DNA from: Sphagnum compactum
Taxonomy: Eukaryota; Bryophyta; Sphagnopsida; Sphagnales
DNA length: 64,000 nt
Direction: 5' to 3'
Assembly (NCBI GenBank): GCA_965153455.1
Contig: OZ234496.1
Span: forward strand, 18,468,304-18,532,303
The notes beneath the pieces were generated by a model, which worked only from the letters and a program-made list of their open reading frames with translations, was not told where the DNA came from and did not search any database. Positions 36,780 to 49,165 of this stretch are shown piece after piece. A program made the position numbers and the translations under genes. Each line of letters begins with the position of its first letter. Within the stretch, counting starts at the first letter, position 1.

Positions 36780-37891
36780 TCCTTAATTATTAAAATCTTT
36801 TGCAGGCCCCAAAAAAATAAAAAATAAAATAATTTTTGGTTAAGGCTAGGCTCCGGACAACGAAATTAACACCGAAAACCTACGTTATAGGCAAGCCTAC
36901 TGTATAGACCACCCTATGAATAGGCATCTGCCGATGAACATGGGCTAGAGCCTATCTATATTTGTAGGGGGGTCTATAATAAAGGCTGCCTAGGAATAGG
37001 TTGGTCTATTCTCTGGCTTTTGTTACAACCGGCTGCAGACGGTCGTTTTGTGAGCCATAACACCGGCTGTAGGTTGCCGTCTGGCTCTGACAGCCCCCCT
37101 CGACTACCGGCTGTGTCCAGTTACCGTCGTCTTCCGCTTTCCGCGTTCTTCACTGTGTAGCTCCAGAGCTCGGGACGACGGCTCTCGCGTGCGTGACTCT
37201 CTACTGTAAGCGAAGCTCTCGACGTTCGTTTCCATGGCGTTTTTTGCTGCGAATTTTCCTGGCTGCAAGCCACAGCTTGCCGGAGTGCGCAGGACGGCCG
37301 CCTGCACCAGTGTTTTTTTTTTTTTTTTTTTTGTGAATTTTCCCTCTCCCATGGTTGAGTGAGATTACTGGGCTTGATTCTCTGGAGGTCTGTAAGCTCC
37401 TCGTCGGGGACAAAGAGCTTGCCAAGGTGTGTGTGGTTTCTTTTCCGTTTGTGCGAGAGATAGAGAGAGTCTGTGTGTGTGTTTTTTTTGTGCGCGCGCG
37501 CGTTCTCGGAGCCTTTTTCCTAGTTTGCTACTGTGAGATCCGTGCAGGAAGAGGTCAAATCGTGCTGTTTGCTTTTGCTCGAAGGCTGTCGGGGAAGGCT
37601 TGGGGAGCTTGTTGTGAAGGGTGGGAGAGGCGTGTTGCAGGCAGATCCGCGACGTGCTTTTTTCCCCCCCCCCTTCTTTTTGTACTGAGTGGTTCGGAGT
37701 TCGAGAGGAGTAGGAGAGAGAGAGAGTTTGAATGGGAGATGAAGAGGAAGTATTTGCTTCTGTTTTCTTACGTCTGTACCTTCTAGAGGTCATAGCTGCG
37801 GTTTCCGTTGAAATCTGACGGGAAAAACTGCGGCTAAATAGAGCGATCGCAAGCTGTTTGCTCAAACGGCGGAGATCCGTGTGATCTTGTC

Positions 37892-37893
<2 letters not shown>
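36780..37893 (+). promoter_or_regulatory. Promoter / 5' leader region of the PHD-finger gene
   Basis: GC content rises here. ACCGGCTG occurs three times (37028-37035, 37062-37069, 37106-37113) in a loosely repeated block. A T run (37312-37332), a TG/GCGC alternating tract (37476-37502) and a C run (37664-37674) follow. No clear TATA box was identified. The transcription start is unknown, so this is simply the region upstream of the start codon. The open frames at 37355-37865 on both strands overlap low-complexity DNA and are not supported as genes. Confidence 0.45.

Positions 37894-37933
<40 letters not shown>
37894..37933 (+). promoter_or_regulatory. (GA)20 tract in the 5' leader
   Basis: Twenty GA units ending 178 bases before the predicted start codon. 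GA/CT tracts near transcription starts are common in plants and can bind GAGA-binding BBR/BPC proteins. Here the role is inferred from position only. Confidence 0.6.
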
Positions 37934-37936
<3 letters not shown>

Positions 37937-37950
37937 GCTTTTCTCATAAT

Positions 37951-38076
37951 ATGACACTAGGAGGAGCAGCTGCAATGGATGTGGGAGCAGCAGTTGGAAC
38001 AGAACTCAATACAGTAGTTCAGAGGATGATGATGATGACACTCAGCACTTGCAGAGAACCAGGAGTTGTAGTCTAG
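37951..38076 (+). other. Upstream ORF (41 codons) in the leader of the PHD-finger gene
   Basis: ATG at 37951 opens a 41-residue frame ending in TAG at 38074-38076, before the main start at 38111. A second upstream ATG (37979, in the main frame) stops after 12 codons. If the leader starts at or before the GA tract, both would be met first by scanning ribosomes and could reduce translation of the main protein. Peptide conservation is unknown. Confidence 0.35.
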
Positions 38077-38110
38077 GTCATAGCACAGCTGCTGGACAGC
38101 CCGGCGAGCC

Positions 38111-41100
38111 ATGGAAGATTTCTGGAAACTAGGGGCAAGCTTCAACAGAACTCAAGCTGCACAGCCAAACATTGCCGCTGCACCAAGTGCTCTGAACCAG
38201 GTATGTGTTATGTATGTGCAACAGCAGCAAGAGAGAGCTAAGGAGGGAATCCCCACAGCTCTGCACAATGTGTGATGTGGTCCTCAAGGTACTCAATGTT
38301 GAGGTGCTTGGTGAATTGACAATGTTGTTGTCCTGGGGTAGGGGTAGGATGGATCCGCCGCAGCAATAGAAGAAATTTATGTGAAAGCTTTTGAATGTGC
38401 CCTGAAATGCTTGCTCTTGCCTTGGATGTGTGTGTGTGTGTAGTTCCATAGGAGCTCAGGGCAAATGGTAGCGCAGCCATATATTGCGCAGGAAGTATGT
38501 GTCATTGAGCGTACCATCAGGCAAGAGCCAGTAGTGGCTCCTCTCAATTCGTGTAACATGGGATTGCAAGGGCTGAGTCCAGCCAAGTTGAGGTCAGAGC
38601 TTTTGGCAATAGTGTCAGGGAAACAACAACAACAACAACAGCAGCAGCAGCAGCAGCATGTGGGTCTTCTTACACCGAGTAGTTTCCAACCATCGGTTGC
38701 GTCGCAGTCGACTTACATTTCTTCCCATCCTCAGCTTTCGCTTGTGAACCACTCTGCCAATGCGGAAGGATTGGTGTCTTGGCCTGGAATCAGTCCATCC
38801 AGTCTGTACTCAGCAAGTCCACTGACTGGAACTAGAAGTGCAAGTGCTCAAGTGATGACAACACATGCATCTCAGTGTGGACAAGTACGGGAGCTGAGTG
38901 TTACTACAAGTGACCGATTGGTGACAGCAGGAGCAAATGAAAATGTGGGGTTTGGCCCTGGCGGCACTGATCTTTTGAAGAAGAATCTGAGTTTTTTCAA
39001 TCAATCACATGAGCAGCTGGGGGTGCGTGCTGCAAGCCAACAAATTCAGCCTGCTCAGTGGCTCACAGAGACGGTGAGCCGGCAGCAACGGATTCAGAGT
39101 GTGGTAACATCATCATCATCACCGATGTTTCTTGGGAACTCAAGTTTGCAGAGAAATTCACAAACCAGTTCTTCTAATTTGCTATGTGCTAGTGCCACCA
39201 CCCATCTCCAGCCAGCTTCAAATCTAGCTCCAATGGGTCAACCTTTGGTCTTCTGTGCCAATTTCACAGGATCACATCTCAGTGAGTGTTGTTGTTAGCG
39301 CACCCCATTCAATGCCTGTGTTTGTTTTCCCACTCATCTTATGTTCTCAGCTCCTGGATGTTTGGGGTGCTATCACTTGCAATACTTCTTCCACCAGAGA
39401 TAAAAAAGGTGCTGACATTTGGAAAGTGTAATGGCAGGTGGAGAGCTATGCTTGACAGGTGCAGGCCGGTTGGGAGTGATTTGTTCATGCCATAAAGTGC
39501 ATATGTCTGTCACCAAGTTCACTCAGGTACTTTTGGTTTCATCAAAATGAAGAAGTGAATTGGGGAGTTCAATTCTCTTTTCTGCTAAAGGATTTAGTCC
39601 CCATTGTGTGGCAGTTGAAAATCTTCACATGGGATGACGCTGAATCACTTGGCCACACATGGCTATACATCTTCATGTAGAACATGCCTGCCTCTCATTT
39701 TCTTATCTTTTTCCCAAGATGAGTTTTTTCACCTTGTGTCAGGAAAGGATGGTTGTGACAGATAGTGTGGCAAAATGCCTCTAGAGAGCAGGGTATGGTG
39801 GCCATGCAGATACCCATCTTATTTCACTGTAGAGTAGCTTTGGAAAATCTTGATACCTAGAACAGTGAACCACCCCAAAAAGAGCTATTTCTTTATTTTG
39901 GTTTTCTTTCCTGGTGACTGCTGAAGCAATCTCTTTCCTGTGGGTTGATTGTGCAGCATGCAGGAGTATACACAGGGAATCCAGGTGAGGCTGTGTTTAT
40001 GAAAGGTGGCCTTAATTTGGTGGAGTGGAGAAGGTTGTGCTTCCAGCAATATGGGGTCAGTACCAATGAAATCAACCAGGCCGATCTGGAATCTTCTAAA
40101 TTCTATCGTTTCTCTTTCTGAAACACCTGTCTTGGTTGGTTGTTTGCTAAGAGTGCATATCATGATCTGTTTTGATGCTATCCTCCTACTAATAAGCATT
40201 TGTTTGCATCACAGGTGAAGGTGCCAGATGACAATTTGGGTTGGGATTGGAATGATTTGGATTCTCCGGAGATAGGGCGGGCAAATTACATGTCTGTTAG
40301 TACCGAATGTTCACGTAAAGATTCTGAGGTTTGCTCTAGTGGAAAGCCTCCTGTGGCAACAAAAAGTAGAACAACAGAGGACTGGGAGGCCTCTGTCACA
40401 GCAGCTGGAAATAGTTCAATGTCTCATATATCACAGACAGTTTTCACTTCAAAACATTCCGCAGCTCAAGTGAGCTGTGGTGGCCAAGGTGGTGTCATAC
40501 ATAAACAGCAGGAGACTGTGTCAAAATATGTGGGTAGAGAATTCAGAGGGGTGAATACTACACGTGTGGAGTTTGAATCGGGTCATTCATTTACAGATCC
40601 CGGAGGACCACAGGGTCTGTCAAGGAATCAAGCAAATAATGCTGGTGGTGGTGGTCTCCACCCATTCCACAACACCTCTCAATCCTCTCAAATTTCTTCA
40701 ACTGGGTACCACAACTTCATAAATGATGGAGGAGGTCACCGATATATGTCTTCTGCACAACAGGTATCATCCTCCTCATCATCTGCAGCAGCAGGGGTTA
40801 ACAATGTTAAACAGCAGCTGAATTATCCACGCAACAATTGGAGTGATTCAAAAGACTCTCAGCTGAAGGAGAAAGATAGCTCTTCTTCATCAAGTTTTGA
40901 ACTGAGGCTGGGTCAACCTTCTCAATACACACAGCCGTCCGGATCATCAATTTCTTCCTCAGTTGCCTCCGCTTCATCCATTGAGCATCAGAAGTCTCTC
41001 CTTGCTGAACAAGTCATGCACAGAGGTAACTACTTTTTTGAGTTCTTATTAATGCCAATGTCCATCTTTGAGGCTGCTGCAGTCTACTCTGTCAATGTTT

Positions 41101-44100
41101 GTTTGGTGGGAAAGCATTATCTGCTTTTGTCATCTAGCCCTTTGGGTGCCGCTGCCACTTTCTCAAGCATTTGTTTTCTGCAGTCTAAAGGGGTGTTTTT
41201 GTCATCTTCGTTTTGGACTGTGCTGCAACAGCATGGGATGCCAAGATACAGCAGCAAAATATACAGAACTTTTCAGCTGTTGGTGGACTTGCCAAAATTT
41301 CCAGCAACCTTGAGCACAGGAGTGAGCAGCAGCAGCATGCACTGAACAAAAATCAATCAGGGTATGAAGGGGCAGGTCGCATGCAAACAACCTGCATGGA
41401 TGGCTTGGTTGAGCAAGCACATCAAAGTGGGATAACTGCTTCTTTCTTGCAATCTGGCAGGCACTTAGTTAATATGCAGCCCATGTATCCTGCTGCCAAT
41501 ATTATCGATCCCAGCATACAACGTCATTCAAACCTGAATGCCAACTGTGATCCTCAACAGACAAACAAGGTCACAAGTAGAGTCATCAATGGGCAAGTCA
41601 GAACTGATAGATCGGTTGTGCAGTGTACAGTGCAGACAGATCAGTTCAGAAAATGTATGACAGTGGGGAATGGAAGATTACTTGAAACACAAAGTTCAGC
41701 AGCAACACTGGCACAACTGAATAACAGGACGGAAAATCAGCTTCTGGAGACAGCAATCCAGGCATCATTTAAGTATAGATCCATTGGGTTGGAGTTTTCT
41801 TCGACTACCGCCAATGCTAAGATTACATGTGCAGGTGCTAGTGATGGCTACGCAAAGTCATCCTTTTTTCCATCACAAGCTCCTTCATCCAACATTTCCA
41901 CACAAAATGATGTTAAAACAGATACTGCCTCTTCCTCAGATGGAGTGCATTATAATGGCATTGCCAGACAGCTCCAACAAGATCCAATTGGTGCATTGAC
42001 CTTGAGAGATTGGCATTCACCAGCCTTGGTTAATAATGACCCAACTGAGCAGAAGTTTTCACTTGCGGAAAGTAGTATCACAAATGAGGAGCTAAGAAGA
42101 GGAGGAACACTTGCACACATTCGTGCTGAAGGGCTTCATCAGAGTGAGGATAAAAGCTGGGCAGCAAAGGGAAGGGAAATTCAGGAACAGCAGCAGCAGC
42201 AGCAGCAAGCAGTATTAACAAACAAGCAGCAGGACCGGATTCAGAGGCCTGTAAAGCTGGAGAGTGATCTGAATGCCAAAAGCCCCAAATTTGCGTCTTT
42301 GCATGACAGTGGGCTCAGTGATGGTGAGGGAGGTAGAAGTGACTGCAAAGCAAGTCATGCTGGCTGTAATCCAGTGCAACCTCATGCAGGTGCAGAGACA
42401 TTTCTTCTCATCTTCTGATCTTTTCACTATTTGTGTACTACTGAGGCACTTGCACTGGGGTTACTCAGAGCAACTTCTCTTAAAGAGAATGGGCATTTTC
42501 ATGCCATGGGTTCTACTCTTGAGTACATACATTCTCTGCTGCTCATGAACATGTTTTCTCTATTTCACATCCTGTGTTGTCTTTTGCAGAAACAGCAGTA
42601 CATGTGGTTGAATGTATTGGTGGAGAAGGGAAGAAGCCTTTGTCATCAGCGGGTGACCCATCCATGATGATGAAGGTGCAGGACATCCAATGCAATTGCT
42701 TTAAGTGCCGGAAGTCCAGCTCGTCTACAAGAGGACAAGCTGTGGCCAGGTGGTGTCTTGCTCTTGGTACCGGCTTGGACTGGGACGGTTTTTTCCTTGC
42801 AGGTTTTCTACTTCAAGCTGGGGAAGTTGCTTAGTGTTGATTGAGGAATGTGTGATTCTAATCATCTGCTTTTTTTCTGGCTACAGGATTGCTGGGCAAG
42901 TGTGCTTAAAAGAGAAAGGATGCCAGGGGACAAACACAGCTATGACTGACAAGAACCTTGAGATCGATTGTGGTCAGATGGGCTCGTCCTCCTCTTCTGA
43001 GAAAGAACAATTGGAAACGTTGGAGCACAGAACTGCTGTTGTCATACCAGTGAAGAAGCCAGGGAATGGAGAAACATCCAGGGATTCTTCTCATAGCCAA
43101 CAACAACCGCTGCTCTGCAAAAGGGTGAAGGGAGCAACAAGCGAGGAAGAAGAATTGAGTGATGATGATGTGTTCTCAGATACTGCTGCAAAGGGTTGCA
43201 CATTAGGAGTTGCCAACAGCAGCATGAAGGAGCCTAATACCCATCTCTCTGAAGCTTGCTCCAACCCACACTCCCCTCGTGGGGTTCCTGCTGAAGCTTG
43301 CTCCAAGAGCTCAGAGGATGTCAGGAGTGGGCTCTCTGATGAAGAAGGGCAGCCCAGAAATGATGAGGAAGAAGACATGGCATTTCAGGGGCAATCATTA
43401 TGTGAGCCTCGTGCTCCAACTGGTGTTCATGATGAGGCCTCTGAAATAGGCAAGTTGTGTTCTTCTGATGGTGGTAATGTGGAAGTGGCAACAAACTTGA
43501 ACCCTATCGTCTCTACAGCAGTGGATGTCACCAAATTGGAAACACCATCATCTCCAGGGTGCCCTTCATCTAGCAATGAAGCTGAGAAGCTCATGATCAG
43601 TACTGATGCACAGAGGGGAAGAGGAGAGCAGCAAGCAAGCACCATGGAAGAGGCAGAAGAGGATAATGACAAATTGGAAGTAGAAAAAGTCGAGCAGGCA
43701 AAGAAACGGCAAATGAACATGAAATGCAAACAACTTGATTCCAATGGAGGAGTGGGAGATTCGAAGAAAAGAAAGACTTTGGAATCTGGCGAGTATAATA
43801 ATACTGCAGAACAAGTTCAGCCAGCACATGATGTAGATTTAGGAAATCAAAAGCAGAAGCTGGAAGTGCTACATGAGGTTGCTGGTGAAAAGGGTGAAGA
43901 CAGGAGTGAATCAACTGCTGGAAAGAACAAAAGCTTGAAATGGAGAAGAGTTCCCATTGGCAATTGTGGTCCTTCATGTGTCCCTGCAGTGGAACTAAAA
44001 GGGATTGAGGAGCCTGAAACATTCAGGAACAGTGAGGGAGATGGTCCTACACTGCGGAGGAAGAACCGAACACTTGTAATTCGAGTACCACAAGGAATAT

Positions 44101-47100
44101 TTTGTGAGCAAACCAAAGTAGGAGCTGTGCACTCGAAACATGGCCTTTCTGAGACTCCAACTGATGGGTCTCCTCCAGCAGATGCATCTGATCATCATCC
44201 TTCCTCCATCACGGAGAAGGAAAACTTAGGAGATGGGCCAGTGGCACACAACAACTTGAGCAATGAGAAAGGATCCCTTGAGAAAAGGAGGTCAGAATCT
44301 CCAATTGCTGTGACCACACTAGTTGCACAGAATCTTACAACGAAGAAATTCCGAAGTATAAGGAGACCCATTGGGCGTCCTAATCCCCAGAATGGGCGTA
44401 TGGTATCTTTAAGCAACATACTGAAACATCGAGCAGAACGGATAGATCCTCAATATCGGGCTGTATCAAAGCAAATTCCTGCAGCTAAAGCAGAAGGATT
44501 GCACGAGAGGATGGAGTCTAATTCTTGTGCAGTTGCCATGTCTCCAATAGATATCAAGAATACAAGTGAAATGGTGTCATGTCCTGAAATGGGTCCACCC
44601 TTGGAGTCAAGTACTGTTGGTGTTTTGCAGAAGGATGAAGCTCAGAAAGTTAGGAGTCTAATTGAGTTGACTGGCAAGAAAAAAGCAATGGGACCGGATA
44701 TGGAAGGATTTGATATTGCTGACAAATCTACAGACTTGTCTCAAGCTTGCAAAGTTGATATGACAGCAGCACAGACTAAGTCACCAGAGCCATACCCTTT
44801 CAGTGAGAGTCCTTGTACTGTGCCTCGTAGCGGGCGATCAGTGAGGTCAAATGTCTCAAGTAGAAGGAATGCTCAGTGGCATAGACCCAAAGATGCACAG
44901 GCGGTAGATGTAGTAGGCAAAAGCAATGCAACTTTACAGGACAGGAGATCATTGTCATCACAAGCCAAGGGTAATTGTTGTGAGGAAACAGATGTGACAT
45001 TGGGAATACAGACTCAAAAGACGCCCTCTCAGGTCACCTTGAGACAAAATTTCTGTGAGGAAGAAACCTATGAAATAGTTCCTGTGAGAAAGAAGCCACG
45101 CTCAAGCAAAGTGGGTGCCAAAGCACTGCCACATAGCAGAGATGTACCTGCAGTGGCTCAGGATGTCAAAGTCATCCAAGTAGCAGAAGTAATGCATCAG
45201 GATGTGAGTGCTGCAAATGTGGTTAAACCAAACCAGGTTACATCAGATGACATTAAGTCTACCTTGAAGAAAAGGGTCCATGTTCCAACAAAAATTCTGG
45301 ACAACTCAGTCAAAAGACTGAAACTGGCAGACGGCTTGGTAGAGGCCAAGAATGTTGAAGACAAGGCACTTGGAAGGTATGCTGGGTGCACTAGTTTATT
45401 TGGGCGCAAACAGATCTGCTCCAAAATCTAGTTGTACATATGCTTGTGATGTATGTATGCAAAAAAATGCTAACCATTGTCGACCATGACCATGAGCATT
45501 TTCAGCTACAGCTCTTCTGCTGAACATATGCTAGTTTGTTGCAGTTCTGTGTTGGGAACCTCATCTCATAAAGACAGAGTGAAGAAAAGGATGGTTGCTA
45601 GTACTCCAATCACGAACAGTAGGACAGAGATTGAAGGCAAACAATCAGTTGTTGCACAGCAGGAGGACAAGATTTCTTTTCCATCAAAGAATTGCCAAGG
45701 AGTCCGCACCTCTGACTACTCTGGTAACTCGAAAAAATCATACACTAGCTGTGATGTTTGCGGGATGTCAACCTCCAAGATATCCAACAAGCTTCTTTCC
45801 TGTGGTCGCTGCCCTGTGAAGGTGAAAAAGCAATTAAAGACTTGAGTCATTTGCCATTGCTTAAATTAGTTGTAGTTCCTCACCATATGCTGCTATGGTG
45901 GATATCATGTGTCAGTAAAAGACTTCATAAGAGTACACAGCTCAGAAATCTGTGTCTGTTGTGTGTTGGCTTTGACTGTTCTTGCAGTGTAATTTTTTTA
46001 TCAGTGACTAGAATTGACAAATGTAAGTTCTTTGCTGCTGATGAGCCTGCTGCTGTTGCTTTTTGTGGACTTGCCACAGGTGCATCAAGCATGTTATGGG
46101 GTGCCCAAGGTCCCCAAAGGCCCATGGTTTTGTCGTACATGCAAATTCAATGTAGTCAATCCAGTAAGTCCTGTTGCCTTAGGCACTTTTAATCTGTGTA
46201 GTCAGTTTTTATCAATCCAAGTTTTAACATCTATCGAAGTGCAGCTGAACTTCAATTCACAATTTGGTAGTTTACCTCTGTCAAAACTTATGACCATCTG
46301 CAATTCAGGAAATAACCATATATCATGGGAAGCAGGTCTGCATCCTTTGTGGGTATGGCGGTGGGCCCATGACATGTGTTCAAAAAACACGAGGTTTTGT
46401 TGAAGGGTTGCTGCAGGCGTGGCGGGATCTAGAATCTTCAAGTGAAGGAGGTCACTTAGAATCTCATGCACCTGTCATGGGTGATTCTTTTGCTGCACCT
46501 GTCAGGGAATTTAAAAGCAAAGTAGGAGGAAACAACAGCTGTGAGTTTTGTGGAAACAGGAAGTCCAAAACAAAGCAAGGATCCTTTTGTAAGGCATGCA
46601 AAAGGGTATACACTGTCAATGGAATGAATTCCACCATTGCCCAGCATGATGCTCTCTCCTCCTGCAATCGTCATGGGAAAAGCAGCCATGATATTTGGCA
46701 ATTGGAAAACACAGTAACTGCAGCAGCTCATGATTCAGCAGTTAAGCAATGGGCACACATGGTGTGCACTCTCTGGATGCCTGGGACCAGATGTCTCAAT
46801 TTTGAGACTATGGGTGTCTTTGATGTTTCAGGTGTTACAGTTTCAAACCGTAAAGTGGTAAGTTGGCTTACAAGATGATGTGAATTCTTATTATATCTCC
46901 CAATTGAGCAGCAGTTTATTTGAGATTTGTGCCTTAGCAGCAGTAGACTCTCATTGGCAATTGGAAGAGGATTCTTTTTACTTGAAACCGGTTATTCATA
47001 TGTTGACTTCACAATCTGTTTTCTTACTTTGGTTCACAATGTATGCTAGTTGTGACAGTAAGGAGTTTAAGAAGTGGGCATTTAAATCGCTATTGTTACT

Positions 47101-47518
47101 CATTGTTGCAGGTCTGCTCCATATGCAAGCGGAAGGGTGGTGCCTGTATAAAATGCCGTTTGCCCACATGCTCCATTCCTTTTCATGTGTGGTGTGCCCA
47201 TGGAAAGGTAGGCCATAATTTTTAATTCTGTGTTTTTCTGCACACTGGAATCCTGTTATTCAAAATCTTCTTTAACACAATTACGTGGAGACACCATTGT
47301 CCTCCTGTACCCACTAAGTTCACTTATTTGCACCATCCAAGTGCACACACTTTTACGAAGATTTTTGCTTAGGGTCGGATTGAGTTGGACAGATGGGTTC
47401 GGAGGTGGGTAACTTTTTAGCCGCCTACCTCTTGCAGGGATTATTGCAGAGTGAGGCTGCAGAGGATGGGAGCGACCAAGTGGGATTTTTTGGCAAGTGC
47501 CTCAAACATGGCAGTTGA
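38111..47518 (+). CDS. PHD / extended-PHD finger chromatin reader (At1g77800-like)
   Basis: Predicted nuclear histone-reader protein of about 2,206 residues. Coding exons by splice consensus and frame: 38111-38200, 38444-39281, 40228-41025, 41232-42389, 42590-42749, 42887-45376, 45545-45821, 46080-46163, 46309-46857, 47112-47207, 47438-47518. They sum to 6,621 bases and close in frame. The start is the first ATG after an in-frame TAG, in good context (GCCATGG). The first 1,800 residues are Ser/Gln-rich, with a poly-Gln run near residue 91, acidic patches and a basic block near 1500 ([12 protein letters not shown]). Near 1015 a Cys-rich patch (CNCFKC) crosses the exon 5/6 junction. The PHD finger (CDVC...CGRC...HQAC...CRTC) spans about 1913-1961. 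The extended PHD ([35 protein letters not shown], ending CLKH) spans about 1975-2204, with an unusually long insert. The family is known in plants and resembles JADE/BRPF readers. Least certain: the exon 3 acceptor and extreme N-terminus. Confidence 0.85.
38427..38443 (+). promoter_or_regulatory. (TG)n tract at the first intron's acceptor
   Basis: Intron 1 ends in a pure TG run directly joined to the acceptor TAG (38441-38443) with no pyrimidine tract. Splicing here is required to link the MEDFWK start exon to the long second exon. Length changes in the run could alter splicing. Confidence 0.55.
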
Positions 47519-48720
47519 ACAAGAGAGTGCATATTGTGGACACTACTGTCATTGAAGGGCAGGTATCTAATCTGTCTCTCTGCCTTAGAAACTTGTACCC
47601 CACAATGAGATCTAGATGTGGAGTGGATGTGGCTGTTTCATCACAGCACCAGCGCTGTATTTTTAATATCTGCCATACTTCAGGGTCACAGAACGTATGA
47701 AAGGGTGACTGAAACAGAGAAAGGGTCCTCAGCTACACCAAGAGCTTCTAAATTTATACCCACTGCAGCTGCAATTCTTCTCACACAATCACTGATCACT
47801 GTTGCAGTGTTTGTACAACTCAAGTATTAGCTCAGTACAGTTACTGTTTGTCCATATACCAGGTTTTTGGTTTTCCTCAATACTACAAATCATTACCCTT
47901 TGTTGTCATATGCCTGGTGTTCTTAAGCAGGATGCAGGTCTTGGAATCAGTGCTAAATTTTTACTTTTATTGCCTCTAATTTTGGGGGGCTCACTATTAT
48001 ACTCTCAATCGCCAGTTTTTCTTGACGATGGCTGATTGAACCACAAGATAAAAAGAAAGGTGCAGTTGCTGTATCAGTGGTTTTCTTGGCTGTGTCATTG
48101 GCAGCGTAATGGGTATATATATGCAGTTTATTGCCAGATGGAGCTGAACCCCGCTGTACCAATGTTCTGAAGTAAAAAATGGCGTCACTGCAACAATTGC
48201 ACGGTGAATTTGTGTGTGTTTCAAGTTAAGCTTTTTCTTTTTAAACAATTGCTTTTATCAACCCGTTCCATTTTCATGGCCTTGGTTATGAATGGTGGGA
48301 GTGGGGGATTTATCAAGTTATGCAACATTTGAATCATATAGTGTTTAACCGTGTTTTTTGTGTAGTTATCCAAGTCCCACAAATAACCATAAAAAAGGGT
48401 GAATTTTAAAAATATAACATTTACAAAAATAAACAATAAATCAAATCACACCAATGACAAAAAAATATTATTTATTGAAAAGTTTGGTAATATGAAAAAA
48501 TATTTGTTTGTCCAAAATTAGACTGCCTAGCTGAAATCACTTTTCTTTGGATTGTTAAACATATTGCAAGAGACCCATTAGTATCACTATGTCGTTGTGC
48601 AAGGTATAAGTGCTTGGTGTCAAAGGCAACCTTTCAGACCTACCACTAAAAACAATTTGGCACTAAAACGCCACTAAGTACACTAAGTGGTGACTAGTGG
48701 TGCGCCATATTGATCCTCTG
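47519..48720. other. 3' flank of the PHD-finger gene
   Basis: Probable 3' untranslated region in its first part. Open frames on both strands around 47618-48248 have no recognisable motif. No clear polyadenylation signal was singled out. Confidence 0.4.
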
Positions 48721-48722
48721 TC

Positions 48723-49165
48723 GAAGCTAGTTAATTATAGTGATGCATGATCACTGAGCTCACAATAGTTAGTTAACTATAGTGGTGCATATATGCGCCA
48801 ACACATAATAGGTAGTTAATTGCAGGCAGGACTGGGACTTTGCATACCTAATACACATATATCAGTTCATCCATGTCCCTCACAGTACCACATTCACAGA
48901 CGCGCCGTGAATCCTCCTTGGTCCTCGGGATTCCTGTGAGAAGCACTGTTTTTTACTCCACTTACATCCTAAGTTTGTAATGGCACTATATGATGGAGGC
49001 GAAGAAGAAGAGAAGAAAGAAGAAGACACTGACGATGACAATGACAATTCTCCTGTCTGAAGAGATTGTATAAGTTCAATATAAGGCGTTCGCCGTCCAA
49101 GGCTAGTTAACTTTAGTGGTGCATGATCACTGAGCTCACAATAGTTAGTTAACTATAGTGGTGGT
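48723..49165. repeat. 440-bp segment flanked by ~65-bp direct repeats
   Basis: GCTAGTTAATTATAGTGATG...CACTGAGCTCACAATAGTTAG...TAACTATAGTGGTG at 48726-48793 is repeated at 49104-49165 with few changes. The 310 bases between are less AT-rich and include a short acidic open frame (ATG at about 48979). It ends in an Asp/Glu/Lys-rich tail (EEEEKKEEDTDDDNDNSPV) and TGA. This looks like a captured exon end rather than a full gene. Confidence 0.6.

Noticed and set aside
37355-37865. Open frames of 143 (+) and 166 (-) codons
   Set aside because: They overlap on opposite strands, run through simple repeats and T/C runs, and lie in the leader/promoter of the PHD gene. Neither shows a conserved motif.
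43091-44419. Several minus-strand frames of 70-140 codons
   Set aside because: They lie inside the long coding exon of the PHD gene and are antisense shadows.
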